Counted from the first letter of the stretch, positions 54,373 to 63,358 are shown. The stretch is 64,000 bases of DNA from Bradyrhizobium sp. 141 (GCF_023074055.1 NZ_JADPKR010000098.1:18959-82958), one strand, 5' to 3'. Program-made: numbers and translations. The notes: generated by a model not told the origin, from the sequence alone.

Positions 54373-55137
54373 TCAGTAGCGGGCGATGGTCGGCGCGTCG
54401 AACTTGTAGCTCGCGCGCACGACGGCCCACTGGATATCGCGCGGCTTGGCGTCGAAAGTGTAGTTGGTCGTGGTGCCGCCAAGCTGATAGGTCTGGCTGC
54501 CGAAAGCCGCGTAATTGTACTCGAGGCCGACGATCCAGTTGCGGGTGACGCCGTATTCCCAGCCGGCGCCGACGGTCCAGCCGTTGGCCCAATGGGTCTG
54601 ACCGCCCGAACCCGCGGTGCCGACGGTGTCACTGACCGACAGACGGTTGTTCACGCCGGCATAGCCGCCCTTGATGTAGAAGAGGTTGTTCTGCACGGCG
54701 AAGCCGGCGCGGCCGACGACCGTTGCCAGAACGTTGGCACGCCAGGAGAACACGTCGTCACCGGTGCCAAACACGGTGTTCGTGAACGAACCCTTGTTGT
54801 TGAGGCCGGAGATCGTGCCTTCCATGCCGAACACGTAATTGTTGGCCTGCCAGTTGTAGCCGATCTGGGCGCCGCCCATGATGCCCGAGTTGCGCTGACG
54901 GAAACCTTCTCCCGGAGAGAGATCACCGAAGCCGCCACTGTTGCCGTTGTTGATGAACTGCTCGTTGGTCCAGGCGCCACCGATGTGGCCGCCGACGTAG
55001 AAGCCGGTCCAGTTGAACAGCGGCTCGACATAAGCGGGTGCCTTGGTGTAGCGCGCGCCGAGATCGGCGGCGGAGGCCGCGCCCGTCGAAACCAGAGCGG
55101 TCGTGCAGGCGAAGGCGGCAATGAATTTGTTACGCAT
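54373..55137 (-). CDS. Omp25/Omp31-type outer-membrane beta-barrel protein
   Basis: A 254-residue porin-like protein. Signal peptide MRNKFIAAFACTTALVSTGA ends before ASAADLGARYTKAPAYVEP; the strand starting NWTGFYVGGHIGGAW matches the family. The end, RASYKFDAPTIARY, has the aromatic terminal residue. Third family member in the window, on the opposite strand from the other two. ATG at 55137 is used, twelve codons into the frame, where the signal peptide begins. Confidence 0.92.
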   Translation of the reverse strand: MRNKFIAAFACTTALVSTGAASAADLGARYTKAPAYVEPLFNWTGFYVGGHIGGAWTNEQFINNGNSGGFGDLSPGEGFRQRNSGIMGGAQIGYNWQANNYVFGMEGTISGLNNKGSFTNTVFGTGDDVFSWRANVLATVVGRAGFAVQNNLFYIKGGYAGVNNRLSVSDTVGTAGSGGQTHWANGWTVGAGWEYGVTRNWIVGLEYNYAAFGSQTYQLGGTTTNYTFDAKPRDIQWAVVRASYKFDAPTIARY

Positions 55138-55316
55138 GGTACACCCCGTGTCCTTTGATGGGCGCAAGGTCACAGACGGGTGTTACTAAAATTCGAATCA
55201 ACAAAGTTAACGCGGCGCAGGGGCGCGCGCCGGTCCGCAAATCCCTGGGCGCTGTTGCACGCTAGCAACGCCGCACGCGCGATTTAACGCGGCGTTATCC
55301 CTACCGGCTCCCTGCG

Positions 55317-56564
55317 CTACGATCCGGGCGCGGCCTTCGAATGCACGTGCTCGGGCCGCACGCCGAGCGCAAGCAGGCGCGCCGGAATGCCCTGGAGCCA
55401 CGGCAGCGCGGTGATGAGGCGCACGATCAGCGGCACTTTGAGCGGCCGATCGCCGCCTTTCAAGGCGCCGCTGATGATCTTGTTCTGCACAATCACCTGC
55501 ATCCGCTGCGTCATCTTCACCGGGAACTCGCGGCGACGCCTGATAGCATCGAGATCGTTCTCGGACGGACAGCCGTGCTGCAACTTGTCGGCCAGCAGAT
55601 TGGCGGTCGCGACCGCATCCTGCACGGCAAGATTGACCCCGACGCCGCCAACCGGCGACATCGCATGCGCGGCGTCGCCGATGCAAAGCAGGCCCGGCCG
55701 CGTCCAGCGCGCCATGCGGTTGATCGCGACGGTCAGCAGCTTGACGTCGTCGAAGCTCTTCACGTCGGCGATGCCGCCCTTCAGGATCGGCGCCATGCGC
55801 ACAACGTCGTCGAGCAGCGCCTGCAATCCCCTCGCCCTCACCGCGTCGTATTGTCCCTTGGCGATGACATAGGCGCACTGCCAATAGTCGCCGCGGTCGA
55901 AGGTGACCATCATCTTGCCGGGCTCGACGCGCGCGAACACTTTTTCGGTCTCGTCGGGTTTGCGGCCCGCACGGAACCACAGCACGTCCATCGGCACACC
56001 GATCTCCTCGACGGCAAGGCCCGCGCGCTCGCGCACCGTCGAATGCCGGCCGTCGCAAGCGATGGTGAGATCGGCTTCGATGTCGATGATGCCATCAGGC
56101 GTTTTCGCCCGCACGCCGGCGATGGTCTCGCCGCGGCGGATCAGATCGACCGCCTCCGTGCTCATCATCACCTCGAGCGAGGCAAAGCGCCGTCCGGCCT
56201 CGCGCAGGAAATTCAGGAAGTCCCATTGCGGCATGAAGGCGATGAAAGGATATTTGGTGTGGAGCCGGCTGAGATCGGCAATGCGCACCGGCGTGCCGCC
56301 GAACAGGCCGTCCATCTTCTGCAAACGCTGATGCGGCAGCTTCAGGAAGCCGTCGATCAGGCCGAGCTCGTCCATGACCTCAAGTGTCGAGGGATGCACG
56401 GTATCGCCGCGGAAATCGCGGAAGAAATCCGCATGCTTCTCCAGCACCACGACCTCGATGCCGGCCCGCCCCAAGAGATATCCGAGCATCATGCCGGCCG
56501 GCCCGCCGCCGACAATGCAGCAGCGGACTTTCTTGGTCCGGTTCGATTGCTGGTCGGATGTCAT
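55317..56564 (-). CDS. FAD-dependent monooxygenase (PHBH/UbiH-like group A)
   Basis: A 415-residue flavoprotein monooxygenase. The FAD motifs are clear: GxGxxG in CCIVGGGPAGMMLGYLLGRAG with VVVLEKHADF, the DG motif in LTIACDGRHSTVRERAG and the GD motif in GLLCIGDAAHAMSPVGG, GVNLAVQDAV. Such enzymes hydroxylate aromatic or quinone substrates using NAD(P)H and oxygen. No partner genes are adjacent, so the substrate cannot be named. Length is usual for the group. Confidence 0.9.
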   Translation of the reverse strand: MTSDQQSNRTKKVRCCIVGGGPAGMMLGYLLGRAGIEVVVLEKHADFFRDFRGDTVHPSTLEVMDELGLIDGFLKLPHQRLQKMDGLFGGTPVRIADLSRLHTKYPFIAFMPQWDFLNFLREAGRRFASLEVMMSTEAVDLIRRGETIAGVRAKTPDGIIDIEADLTIACDGRHSTVRERAGLAVEEIGVPMDVLWFRAGRKPDETEKVFARVEPGKMMVTFDRGDYWQCAYVIAKGQYDAVRARGLQALLDDVVRMAPILKGGIADVKSFDDVKLLTVAINRMARWTRPGLLCIGDAAHAMSPVGGVGVNLAVQDAVATANLLADKLQHGCPSENDLDAIRRRREFPVKMTQRMQVIVQNKIISGALKGGDRPLKVPLIVRLITALPWLQGIPARLLALGVRPEHVHSKAAPGS

Positions 56565-56751
56565 TGCAGCCGCGATCCGCGATGTGAGTATGGATCAAGA
56601 TATGGCGGGCAATGTAACGCCGATTCCGGGTGATCGGCGTCTGAATTTGGATGCGGGATGTCGAACGCTGCCCGGCAGCTCAGGTCACTCCGGCCCGTCC
56701 GGTCCCGGGAATAAGCCGCGCCCCCTGATGTTTGCCGCTCGCGAGGCAACA

Positions 56752-56778
56752 GATAGGCCCGCACGGCGCGGGCCTATC
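56752..56778 (-). terminator. Hairpin after the Gly/Ala-rich protein gene
   Basis: GATAGGCCCGC-ACGGC-GCGGGCCTATC, a perfect 11-base stem located 17 bases past the stop at 56795 on the minus strand. No T run follows, so termination may need Rho, or the stem may just protect the mRNA end. Confidence 0.55.
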
Positions 56779-56794
56779 CTGGACGGGAACTGGA

Positions 56795-57223
56795 CTATTT
56801 CTGATCTTCATTGCTGGTCCCGCTGCCCGGGCTGCCGATCGGCAACCCGTTGGGCGCATGGCCGGCACCAGAGTTCCGCGCAGCTTGCGCCGCTGTCGGC
56901 GACGTGCCGTTCGCAGTCGGCGGCTGAACGTTCGGATTGCTCTGGCTCCTGTTGGTGTTGACGTTGGCTCCGGTGGTGGTGCCCTGCGTCCCCATCCCTG
57001 ACGGAGCCGAGGGCCCCGAATTGGCGCTGCTGGATGACGTGCCCATTCCAGCACCCGAACTGGCCGCGGATCCCGCGCCGCCGGTACCCGTCCCTGCAGC
57101 GGCGCCGGCACTGGCACCACCACCCGCGCCACCGCCGCCTCCAGCACCGCCGCCTCCCTGAGCATAAGCGGACGTCGAAAGCGCAGCGCAGGCGAAGGCT
57201 ACAAGGATGGACTTGCGGATCAT
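56795..57223 (-). CDS. Secreted Gly/Ala/Ser/Thr-rich protein
   Basis: A 142-residue protein with a signal peptide (MIRKSILVAFACAALSTSAY, cleaved near AYAQ). The mature part is very low in complexity: a run of Gly with Ala, then Ser/Thr/Asn-rich sequence, then SNPNVQPPTANGTSPTAAQA and ending with GSGTSNEDQK. Disordered and extracytoplasmic. Similar Gly-rich secreted proteins are widespread in Bradyrhizobium without known function. The start is supported by GGAGATGATCC upstream. Confidence 0.75.
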   Translation of the reverse strand: MIRKSILVAFACAALSTSAYAQGGGGAGGGGGAGGGASAGAAAGTGTGGAGSAASSGAGMGTSSSSANSGPSAPSGMGTQGTTTGANVNTNRSQSNPNVQPPTANGTSPTAAQAARNSGAGHAPNGLPIGSPGSGTSNEDQK

Positions 57224-57451
57224 GGATCATCTCCCTGGTTTGGTGGACAATCCAGGGACCCAAGGAGTTGTTCCTTGGTACGTGCTTACCGAACTTCTTT
57301 CGCTTCAGTCACGGGATGCCGAAGCCGTCAGCTTTCGTCGCTCTGCCAGAAGCTCAGTGATGGTTGGACGACGACCGCAAATCCTGCAAAGGCTTGGTCC
57401 AAGGTGAATTTAACATGCCTCTTGAAGAACAGTTCCGTTAGTCCACTCCCT

Positions 57452-57492
57452 CGGGGTCGCGACGCAACCCCCCACGGGGTCGCGACGCAACC
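57452..57492. repeat. Tandem direct repeat, 18 bases
   Basis: CGGGGTCGCGACGCAACC occurs at 57452-57469 and again at 57475-57492, a 23-base period, between the caspase-like gene stop and the Gly-rich protein gene. Each copy contains the palindrome GTCGCGAC. Its role is unknown. Confidence 0.7.
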
Positions 57493-57507
57493 GACAAGGA
57501 GTCATCA

Positions 57508-59022
57508 TCAATTATTACTGCGGTTCGCGCTGCGGAAACTCTTGATCTCCGACACGCTGCCGTCGCGATAAGTCAGCTCCACCGAGACGGATTGCGTAGC
57601 GGGAGCGAGCTTCATGTAGAGCGGCATGCCGGCAGTGATCGCGCTGGGGTCGCGCATGTCGCACGGCGGCATCTTCAGCACCTGGTTGGGCACGGCGGTG
57701 TCGATGCCGATGCGCACCTCGCGGATGGCGCAGCGATAGGACACGAGGTGCGTGTAGTAGACCAGCAGCCCGTTGAACTCGCGGAACGACAGCCAGCTCG
57801 TCGCCGTCATGTCGAGGATCTTGCGCTGGTCGCGGATCAGCGCGGCCTCAGGATCGAACCTGATCGGGAACGGCCCCTGCATGTCGCCGGACTGATCGAC
57901 ATAGCGGACTTCGATGGTGCCGGCCTGAGCATCCGGCGGCAACTCGATCGACGGGTTCGGCATGCGCTTGCGCGTGCGCGGATCGAGCGTATCGATGAAG
58001 CCGGTCTCGCGGAAGTCACCCTTGCCGGCGATGCGCCAGGAAATGCCGAGCGCCGGGTCGGCGAAGGAGAACACCACGCTCCAGCCGCCATTGTGCCGCG
58101 AGAAGCTCGCGATCGGCGCGTTGGTGGCCTCCTCCTTCGGCAGCTGCGGCACCGACACCGGCGGCAGCGCCGCGAGCTTCTGCGGCGGCGGGTCGTCCGA
58201 ACGCGCGACGGCATCCTTGGCAAGGCCGCTGAGAAACACGTCGTCGACCATCTGGTCGAAATAGACAGGCACCTGCCTGTGCTTCACGGTATCGGCCATC
58301 TCGCTCACGGCCCGGCGGGTGCGCTGCGCCACCTGCACGAGATTCTCGCCGGGCTTGAGCAGCTCCTTGGCGAAGGTGCGCGTGAACACCGAATTGGGAT
58401 TGGCGTCGTCGTTGGACAGACGATCGAGCGCGGTCTGGCGAGGACCTGCCGAAAACACCGAGAACACGCCTTCAGGCAATTGCATCATCGGCGCAAGTCC
58501 GCCGGCGCCGGCGACCGCACGGGTGCCTTTGCGCTCGAACGGATTGTTGCGGCAGGCGTCGAACACCAGGATCGACGTCCGCGCCTTCTTGTTCTGGAGG
58601 CGCTCGACGATGCGGTCGGCCAGGATGGAGGCGTCGCGCACCAGCTCTTCCTGCCCTTCGGTCGCCGACGGCACATCAGTGGGCAGCAAATAGTTCTGAC
58701 CCGCGATCTCGAAGCCGTGGCCGGCGTAGAAGAAGAACGCGGTATCGCCGGGCTCGATCGCCTTGTCGAAGGCGAGCAAGGTCTCGGAGAATTGCTGCCG
58801 GTTCTGGTTCTCTGCGACCATCACCGAGAAGCCGAGCTGCTTCAGCGTATCGCCCATGGTGCGGGCGTCGTTGACCGCCTTGAGCAGCTTCGGGACGTTC
58901 CTGTAGTCGTTGTTGCCGACGACGAGCGCGACGCGCTTCTCGGCATGGGCGGGAATAGCGAAGCCGCTCAGGCCCGCCACCAGGCCAAGGGCCGCCAGAA
59001 TTCTGAAAAGCCGACGCGTCAT
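57508..59022 (-). CDS. Secreted caspase-fold (peptidase C14/metacaspase-like) protein
   Basis: A protein of about 504 residues. A signal peptide (MTRRLFRILAALGLVAGLSG, ending PAHAEK) precedes a C14 caspase domain starting RVALVVGNNDYRNV. The catalytic dyad is present: His102 in FFFYAGHGFEI and Cys157 in LVFDACRNNPF. The C-terminal 230 residues form an additional domain (from about 290, NGGWSVVFSFADPALGISWR) that seems unrelated to the protease. The product should be periplasmic, unusual for a caspase-like enzyme though common in this group of bacterial orthocaspases. Divergent from an AraC regulator. Confidence 0.87.
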   Translation of the reverse strand: MTRRLFRILAALGLVAGLSGFAIPAHAEKRVALVVGNNDYRNVPKLLKAVNDARTMGDTLKQLGFSVMVAENQNRQQFSETLLAFDKAIEPGDTAFFFYAGHGFEIAGQNYLLPTDVPSATEGQEELVRDASILADRIVERLQNKKARTSILVFDACRNNPFERKGTRAVAGAGGLAPMMQLPEGVFSVFSAGPRQTALDRLSNDDANPNSVFTRTFAKELLKPGENLVQVAQRTRRAVSEMADTVKHRQVPVYFDQMVDDVFLSGLAKDAVARSDDPPPQKLAALPPVSVPQLPKEEATNAPIASFSRHNGGWSVVFSFADPALGISWRIAGKGDFRETGFIDTLDPRTRKRMPNPSIELPPDAQAGTIEVRYVDQSGDMQGPFPIRFDPEAALIRDQRKILDMTATSWLSFREFNGLLVYYTHLVSYRCAIREVRIGIDTAVPNQVLKMPPCDMRDPSAITAGMPLYMKLAPATQSVSVELTYRDGSVSEIKSFRSANRSNN

Positions 59023-59150
59023 CGCAAAAATTCCCGTTGCAGAACGGCCGCAGGCCGCTTCCTTCGAACAGCAGTTCATTGGATCCCCTGCCGCTGTGTG
59101 ATAGTCGGCCCAGGCGTAACGGCGGTTCAAGGGACCTGGGCTCCGGTTCC

Positions 59151-60182
59151 ATGATCTGGCTATGGCAGATTCCCACGGAATCTGCTCTTTCTAGGGCAAT
59201 TGCGCTGCAAGCGGGGGCTGCCGTGTATCGCTGGTGTACCGACGAGGTCGAGCCGAATGATCGCTTCGACTATTGGCGCGAGGTGCGTTCCAAGGGATTG
59301 TTCGGCGTCACGGCCGAACTCGAGCGCGAACGGCGCGCGGACTTCTTCGGCGAATTCTCGCTGCTCCAGCTGGGCGGCGCCGGCCTCGTCGAGCTGAAGG
59401 CCTCGCCCTACACGGTGGAGCGCAGCACGACCGACATCGCCTACGCGCCGGGCGACGCCATCTGCGTCTACCAGCAGCTCGGCAGCGGCGGCTGGTTCGG
59501 CGGCATGCGCGGAAGCGACTTCGCGATCGCCAACGGCAGCTTCGCCACCAGCCATACCGACCTGCCCTACCGCACCACGCCGCTGGGCGCCGGGGGCTTC
59601 CACCTGCGGATCCTGAAGATCCCGCTCAGCAGCATCCCGGCGCAGGACAAGCGCATGCGCGAGCTTTCGCCTCGGACGTTCGGCGATCCGACCCTGGCGC
59701 CCCTGCTCGGGGCCTGCTTTGCCGAGCTCGGTGAAGCCTCCGCGGATCAGGCCAGCGATGCGACCTCCCTCGTCCAGGCTTTGGCCCATCTGGCGCTGAT
59801 CGAGCGCGGCATCGTCAGGCCCGGCACCCGGCGCGGACAGGCCGCGCTGCGGGCCGCACGCCTCTCGCAGGCCCGCCGCCTGATCGCGTGCCACCTGCAA
59901 AACCCGGATCTGGCGCCGGCGATGGTGGCTGATGAGCTCGGCGTGTCCGTGCGCCACCTGCACATGCTGTTCGAGACTGCGGAGAAGAGCTTCTCGCAGA
60001 CCGTGACGGACGAACGCCTGAAACAGAGCCGCCGCCTGATGCGCGAGGCGCCCGAGCGGCTGATCGCCGACGTCGCGGCCGCGTGCGGCTTCGAGAGCCT
60101 GGCGACCTATTACCGGGTCTTCAACGCCGCCTACGGCATGGCCCCCGGTGACTTCCGGGCCCAGGGCTCGGATGGGCGTTAG
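59151..60182 (+). CDS. AraC family transcriptional regulator
   Basis: A 343-residue regulator with an N-terminal ligand domain of the AraC-binding-like kind (EVEPNDRFDYWREVRSKGLFGV, residues 25-60, as in FeaR/NahR-type AraC_binding_2) and a C-terminal double helix-turn-helix (about 245-335, LAPAMVADELGVSVRHLHML, LIADVAAACGFESLATYYRV). The start at 59151 is chosen because the frame upstream shows no homology; another ATG/GTG within the next 75 bases is possible. It is divergent from the caspase-like gene with 128 bases between starts, so it may regulate that gene. Confidence 0.88.
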   Translation: MIWLWQIPTESALSRAIALQAGAAVYRWCTDEVEPNDRFDYWREVRSKGLFGVTAELERERRADFFGEFSLLQLGGAGLVELKASPYTVERSTTDIAYAPGDAICVYQQLGSGGWFGGMRGSDFAIANGSFATSHTDLPYRTTPLGAGGFHLRILKIPLSSIPAQDKRMRELSPRTFGDPTLAPLLGACFAELGEASADQASDATSLVQALAHLALIERGIVRPGTRRGQAALRAARLSQARRLIACHLQNPDLAPAMVADELGVSVRHLHMLFETAEKSFSQTVTDERLKQSRRLMREAPERLIADVAAACGFESLATYYRVFNAAYGMAPGDFRAQGSDGR

Positions 60183-60293
60183 CCGCCATTTTGGCGGCTC
60201 CGGCCGGAGCGCGGGGCCGGGTGAAAAACCCCAGTCGCGCCCGCTATTTGGTGAAAACCTCAGGTTTTTTAGGGCCTTCCCGCGCCCGCTCCA

Positions 60294-60321
60294 TTGACTT
60301 TGGCCGATTCCCGCCTATGTT
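60294..60321 (+). promoter_or_regulatory. Sigma-70-type promoter of the DEAD-box helicase gene
   Basis: TTGACT and TATGTT separated by 16 bases form a good alphaproteobacterial -35/-10 pair. Transcription would start near 60328, leaving a leader of about 155 bases before the ATG at 60482. Long leaders are typical of cold-induced DEAD-box helicase mRNAs. Confidence 0.6.
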
Positions 60322-60481
60322 CCGGGGCGACGCGGCTCAGATCGAAGAGCGATTCCTGAGCCTTGCGCTTTGTCCGCGTGAGTCAGCACCCCCAGCTTCT
60401 TTGAGAGCGCGCCGTTTCGGGGTGGAACGCGACAGCCTTAATCATCCTCGATTCCGAACGGCGGTTTCGACCAGAGGCTCA

Positions 60482-62023
60482 ATGTCCTTTTCAAATCTCG
60501 GACTGTCCGAAAAAGTCCTCGCCGCAGTGGCGGCCACCGGTTACACCACCCCCACCCCCATTCAGGAACAGGCGATCCCCCACGTCCTCGCGCGCAAGGA
60601 CGTGCTCGGCATCGCCCAGACCGGCACCGGCAAGACCGCGGCCTTCGTGCTGCCGATGCTCACCATCCTCGAAAAAGGGCGCGCTCGAGCCCGCATGCCG
60701 CGCACGCTGATCCTCGAGCCGACCCGCGAGCTCGCGGCCCAGGTCAAGGAGAACTTCGACCGATACGGCGCCGGCCAGAAGCTCAACGTCGCGCTCCTGA
60801 TCGGCGGCGTTTCCTTCGGAGACCAGGATGCCAAGCTGACGCGCGGTGTCGACGTGCTGATCGCCACCCCTGGCCGCCTGCTCGACCATACCGAGCGCGG
60901 CGGTTTGCTCCTCACCGGGGTCGAGCTGCTCGTCATCGACGAAGCCGATCGCATGCTGGACATGGGCTTCATCCCCGACATCGAGCGCGTCTGCAAGCTC
61001 GTCCCGTTCACGCGGCAGACCCTGTTCTTCACCGCGACCATGCCGCCGGAAATCCGGCGCATCACCGAGACCTTCCTGCACAATCCGCAGAAGGTCGAGG
61101 TGTCCAAGCCCGCGACCACCGCCGTGACGGTCACGCAGGTCCAGGTGCCCGCCGGGCGCGAGGCGCACGAGAAGCGCGACCTGCTGCGCCGCCTGCTGCG
61201 CGAAGCCAAGGACCTCAAGAACGCGATCATCTTCTGCAATCGCAAGCGTGAAGTGGCGATCGTTCACAAATCGCTTCAGAAGCACGGGTTCAGCGTCGGC
61301 GCCCTGCACGGCGACATGGACCAGTCGGCCCGCACCGCCGCACTCGAGCAATTCCGCAAGGGCGAGCTGCCGTTGCTCGTCGCCTCCGACGTCGCCGCCC
61401 GCGGCCTCGACATTCCCGAGGTCAGCCACGTCTACAATTTCGACGTTCCCCATCACGCCGACGATTACGTTCACCGCATCGGCCGCACTGGCCGCGCCGG
61501 CCGCACCGGCACCGCGATCTCGATCGTGACGCCGCTCGACCAGAAGTCGATGGTGGCAATCGAGAAGCTGATCGGCCAGAGCATTCCGCGCGCCGAAGGC
61601 AATTTTGAAATCCACACCGAAGCCTCCGATGCGACCGAGCGTCCGCGCGAGTCGCGTGGCCGCGAACGCTCACGCGGCGGGCGCGGCAAACCGCAGCGCG
61701 GCCGCGACCGTGAGCGCAGCCACGAGCCGCGTGGCGAGGCAAGACATGCTTCCGAAGCAAGACAAGCTTCCGAGGCCGGACATGCGTCCGAAGCCAAGAG
61801 TCCTTCGGAGGCAAGACAGCCCGCTGAAGCAAGGCATCGTTCCAGCGACAAGCGCAGGGCGGAGCCGCGTCACGACGCGCGCCAGCCGGCCAATACGGCG
61901 CATGTGCCGTCGATCGGCCGTCCCGAGCCCCGCCGCCAACGCGAGGCCGACACCGAGCCGGGCGATCACTCGCATCTGCCGGCGTTTCTGCTGCGGCCGG
62001 TTCGCTCCCCCGCCGGGGCCTGA
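60482..62023 (+). CDS. DEAD-box ATP-dependent RNA helicase
   Basis: A 513-residue RNA helicase. Motifs in order: Q motif (SNLGLSEKVLAAVAATGYTT, PTPIQEQAIP), motif I AQTGTGKTAAFVLP, PTRELAAQ, motif II VIDEADRMLDMGF, motif III with TAT in place of SAT (FFTATMPPEIRR), and motif VI HRIGRTGRAGRTG. The C-terminal tail is basic and disordered, with Arg-rich stretches and a six-residue repeat (419-454), as in RhlE-type helicases. Probably acts in ribosome assembly or mRNA decay. The long in-frame upstream extension has no homology and includes the promoter, so ATG at 60482 is the start. Confidence 0.93.
   Translation: MSFSNLGLSEKVLAAVAATGYTTPTPIQEQAIPHVLARKDVLGIAQTGTGKTAAFVLPMLTILEKGRARARMPRTLILEPTRELAAQVKENFDRYGAGQKLNVALLIGGVSFGDQDAKLTRGVDVLIATPGRLLDHTERGGLLLTGVELLVIDEADRMLDMGFIPDIERVCKLVPFTRQTLFFTATMPPEIRRITETFLHNPQKVEVSKPATTAVTVTQVQVPAGREAHEKRDLLRRLLREAKDLKNAIIFCNRKREVAIVHKSLQKHGFSVGALHGDMDQSARTAALEQFRKGELPLLVASDVAARGLDIPEVSHVYNFDVPHHADDYVHRIGRTGRAGRTGTAISIVTPLDQKSMVAIEKLIGQSIPRAEGNFEIHTEASDATERPRESRGRERSRGGRGKPQRGRDRERSHEPRGEARHASEARQASEAGHASEAKSPSEARQPAEARHRSSDKRRAEPRHDARQPANTAHVPSIGRPEPRRQREADTEPGDHSHLPAFLLRPVRSPAGA
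61736..61843 (+). repeat. 18-base tandem repeat coding for EARxAS units in the helicase tail
   Basis: Six successive units: EARHAS, EARQAS, EAGHAS, EAKSPS, EARQPA and EARHRS. The first three are nearly identical at the DNA level, the later ones have diverged. It lies within the disordered helicase tail and may vary in copy number among strains. Confidence 0.75.
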
Positions 62024-62082
62024 AGCGCGACGCGCTCCAGGTTTCGGTTGAGCAAACCCGCCGCACAATTTTTTAGATGCAT

Positions 62083-62113
62083 TCGTGAACGTATATTTAC
62101 GGGGCGTTCACGA
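62083..62113. promoter_or_regulatory. Palindrome upstream of the GGDEF gene
   Basis: TCGTGAACG and CGTTCACGA form a perfect 9-base inverted repeat around a 13-base AT-rich centre, 76 bases before the GGDEF start. No T run follows it, so it is more likely an operator than the helicase terminator. Confidence 0.5.
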
Positions 62114-62188
62114 TCGTCCGTTAGCCTACGAACATAATTTAAGCATTGCTGCGGTCGACGGCGCACCGACCGCTGTGGGGTATGTTCC

Positions 62189-63256
62189 GTGGTCAAGGTT
62201 CTCGACGAACACGAACGCACGATGGCGTTCGCCGAGGTAGCGCTCGGTCAGATCCGATCGCTGCGACAGACGGCAATTCCCCGCAATTACGAGATCTGGT
62301 ACGTCTACGCCACCGGCTACAACGCGCCACTCAACAAGATCGTCAACGAGACGCTGGCGCGCAGCGGCAAGCTGACTGAAGCCGATCTCGAGCAGATCTA
62401 CGAAACCTATCTCTCCCACATCAAGACCACCGACCGCATCGACAAGGTCGGCGCGCGCGTCATCGGCGAGATCGACGACGTGATGAAGGTCTTGGGCGAT
62501 GCACTCGGCATGACCGGCTCCTACGATGCGAGCCTGTCGGACGCCACCGAAAAACTCTCGTCGGCCAAGAGCCGCGAGCAGATCAAGTCGATCGTCGAAA
62601 CGCTGCTGCGTTCGACCAGCGAGATGCGTGAGACCAACAAGGCGCTGGAAGACCGACTGACGCTGTCGAAGAACGAGATCAGCAATCTGCAGCAGAGCCT
62701 GGAGGCGATCCGCGCGGAGAGCTTGACCGACCCGCTCACCGGACTCGGCAACCGCAAATATTTCGATCGCATGATCGATATGGCCGTGCAGAGCGCACTC
62801 GCATCGGGTGAGCCGCTGTCGCTGCTGTTGTTCGACATCGATCACTTCAAATCGTTCAACGATTCCTACGGCCATCTGACCGGCGATCAGGTGCTGCGGC
62901 TCGTCGGCCTTTCGCTGAAGCAGACCATCAAGGGCCAGGATATCACCGCACGCTATGGCGGCGAGGAGTTCGCGGTCGTGCTGCCCAACACCGCGCTGCG
63001 TCAGGCCCTCACGGTGGCCGACCACATCCGCCGCGCGGTGATGGCGAAGGAATTGAAGAAGAAGTCCACCGGCGAGATCCTCGGCCGCGTCACCATCTCC
63101 GTCGGCGTCTCCATGCTCAAGCAAGGCGACGACACCGATGCGCTGATCGAGCGTGCGGATGCCTGCCTCTACGCCGCCAAGCGGAACGGCCGCAACCGCG
63201 TGATCTGCGAAGCCGATCCGGAATACGCGGTCGAGACGCATAGCCGGGTGGCGTGA
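62189..63256 (+). CDS. Diguanylate cyclase (GGDEF domain), cytoplasmic
   Basis: A 355-residue enzyme making c-di-GMP. The N-terminal 140 residues are helical and unlike standard sensor domains (EVALGQIRSLRQTAIPRNYE, IWYVYATGYN), followed by a coiled-coil linker (about 145-178). The GGDEF domain starts DPLTGLGNRKYFD, with metal-binding DIDHFKSFND, and has the active-site loop YGGEEF (GGEEF at 257-261). The inhibitory site RxxD reads KGQD (248-251), so product feedback may be weak. Starts with GTG; an internal ATG 11 codons later would remove little. No transmembrane segment. Confidence 0.9.
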   Translation: MVKVLDEHERTMAFAEVALGQIRSLRQTAIPRNYEIWYVYATGYNAPLNKIVNETLARSGKLTEADLEQIYETYLSHIKTTDRIDKVGARVIGEIDDVMKVLGDALGMTGSYDASLSDATEKLSSAKSREQIKSIVETLLRSTSEMRETNKALEDRLTLSKNEISNLQQSLEAIRAESLTDPLTGLGNRKYFDRMIDMAVQSALASGEPLSLLLFDIDHFKSFNDSYGHLTGDQVLRLVGLSLKQTIKGQDITARYGGEEFAVVLPNTALRQALTVADHIRRAVMAKELKKKSTGEILGRVTISVGVSMLKQGDDTDALIERADACLYAAKRNGRNRVICEADPEYAVETHSRVA

Positions 63257-63358
63257 TGGAAGCAGCGCGGTCGAAAAATGCCTGCGCTTGACTTTCCCGC
63301 CTGACGAACGACATCTTCCTCGCCGCCTCAAAGCGCCCGATCGCGAGGACTTGTCGTC

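Noticed and set aside
52218..54632. An 804-codon open frame on the minus strand across a porin and an SDR gene
   Set aside because: It is antisense to well-supported genes, lacks any recognisable domain and has composition expected of a high-GC shadow frame.
60254..60270. Small AAAACCT-AGGTTTT hairpin with T run after the AraC gene
   Set aside because: The loop is a single base and the stem is AT-rich, so it is weak as a terminator; kept only as a possibility.
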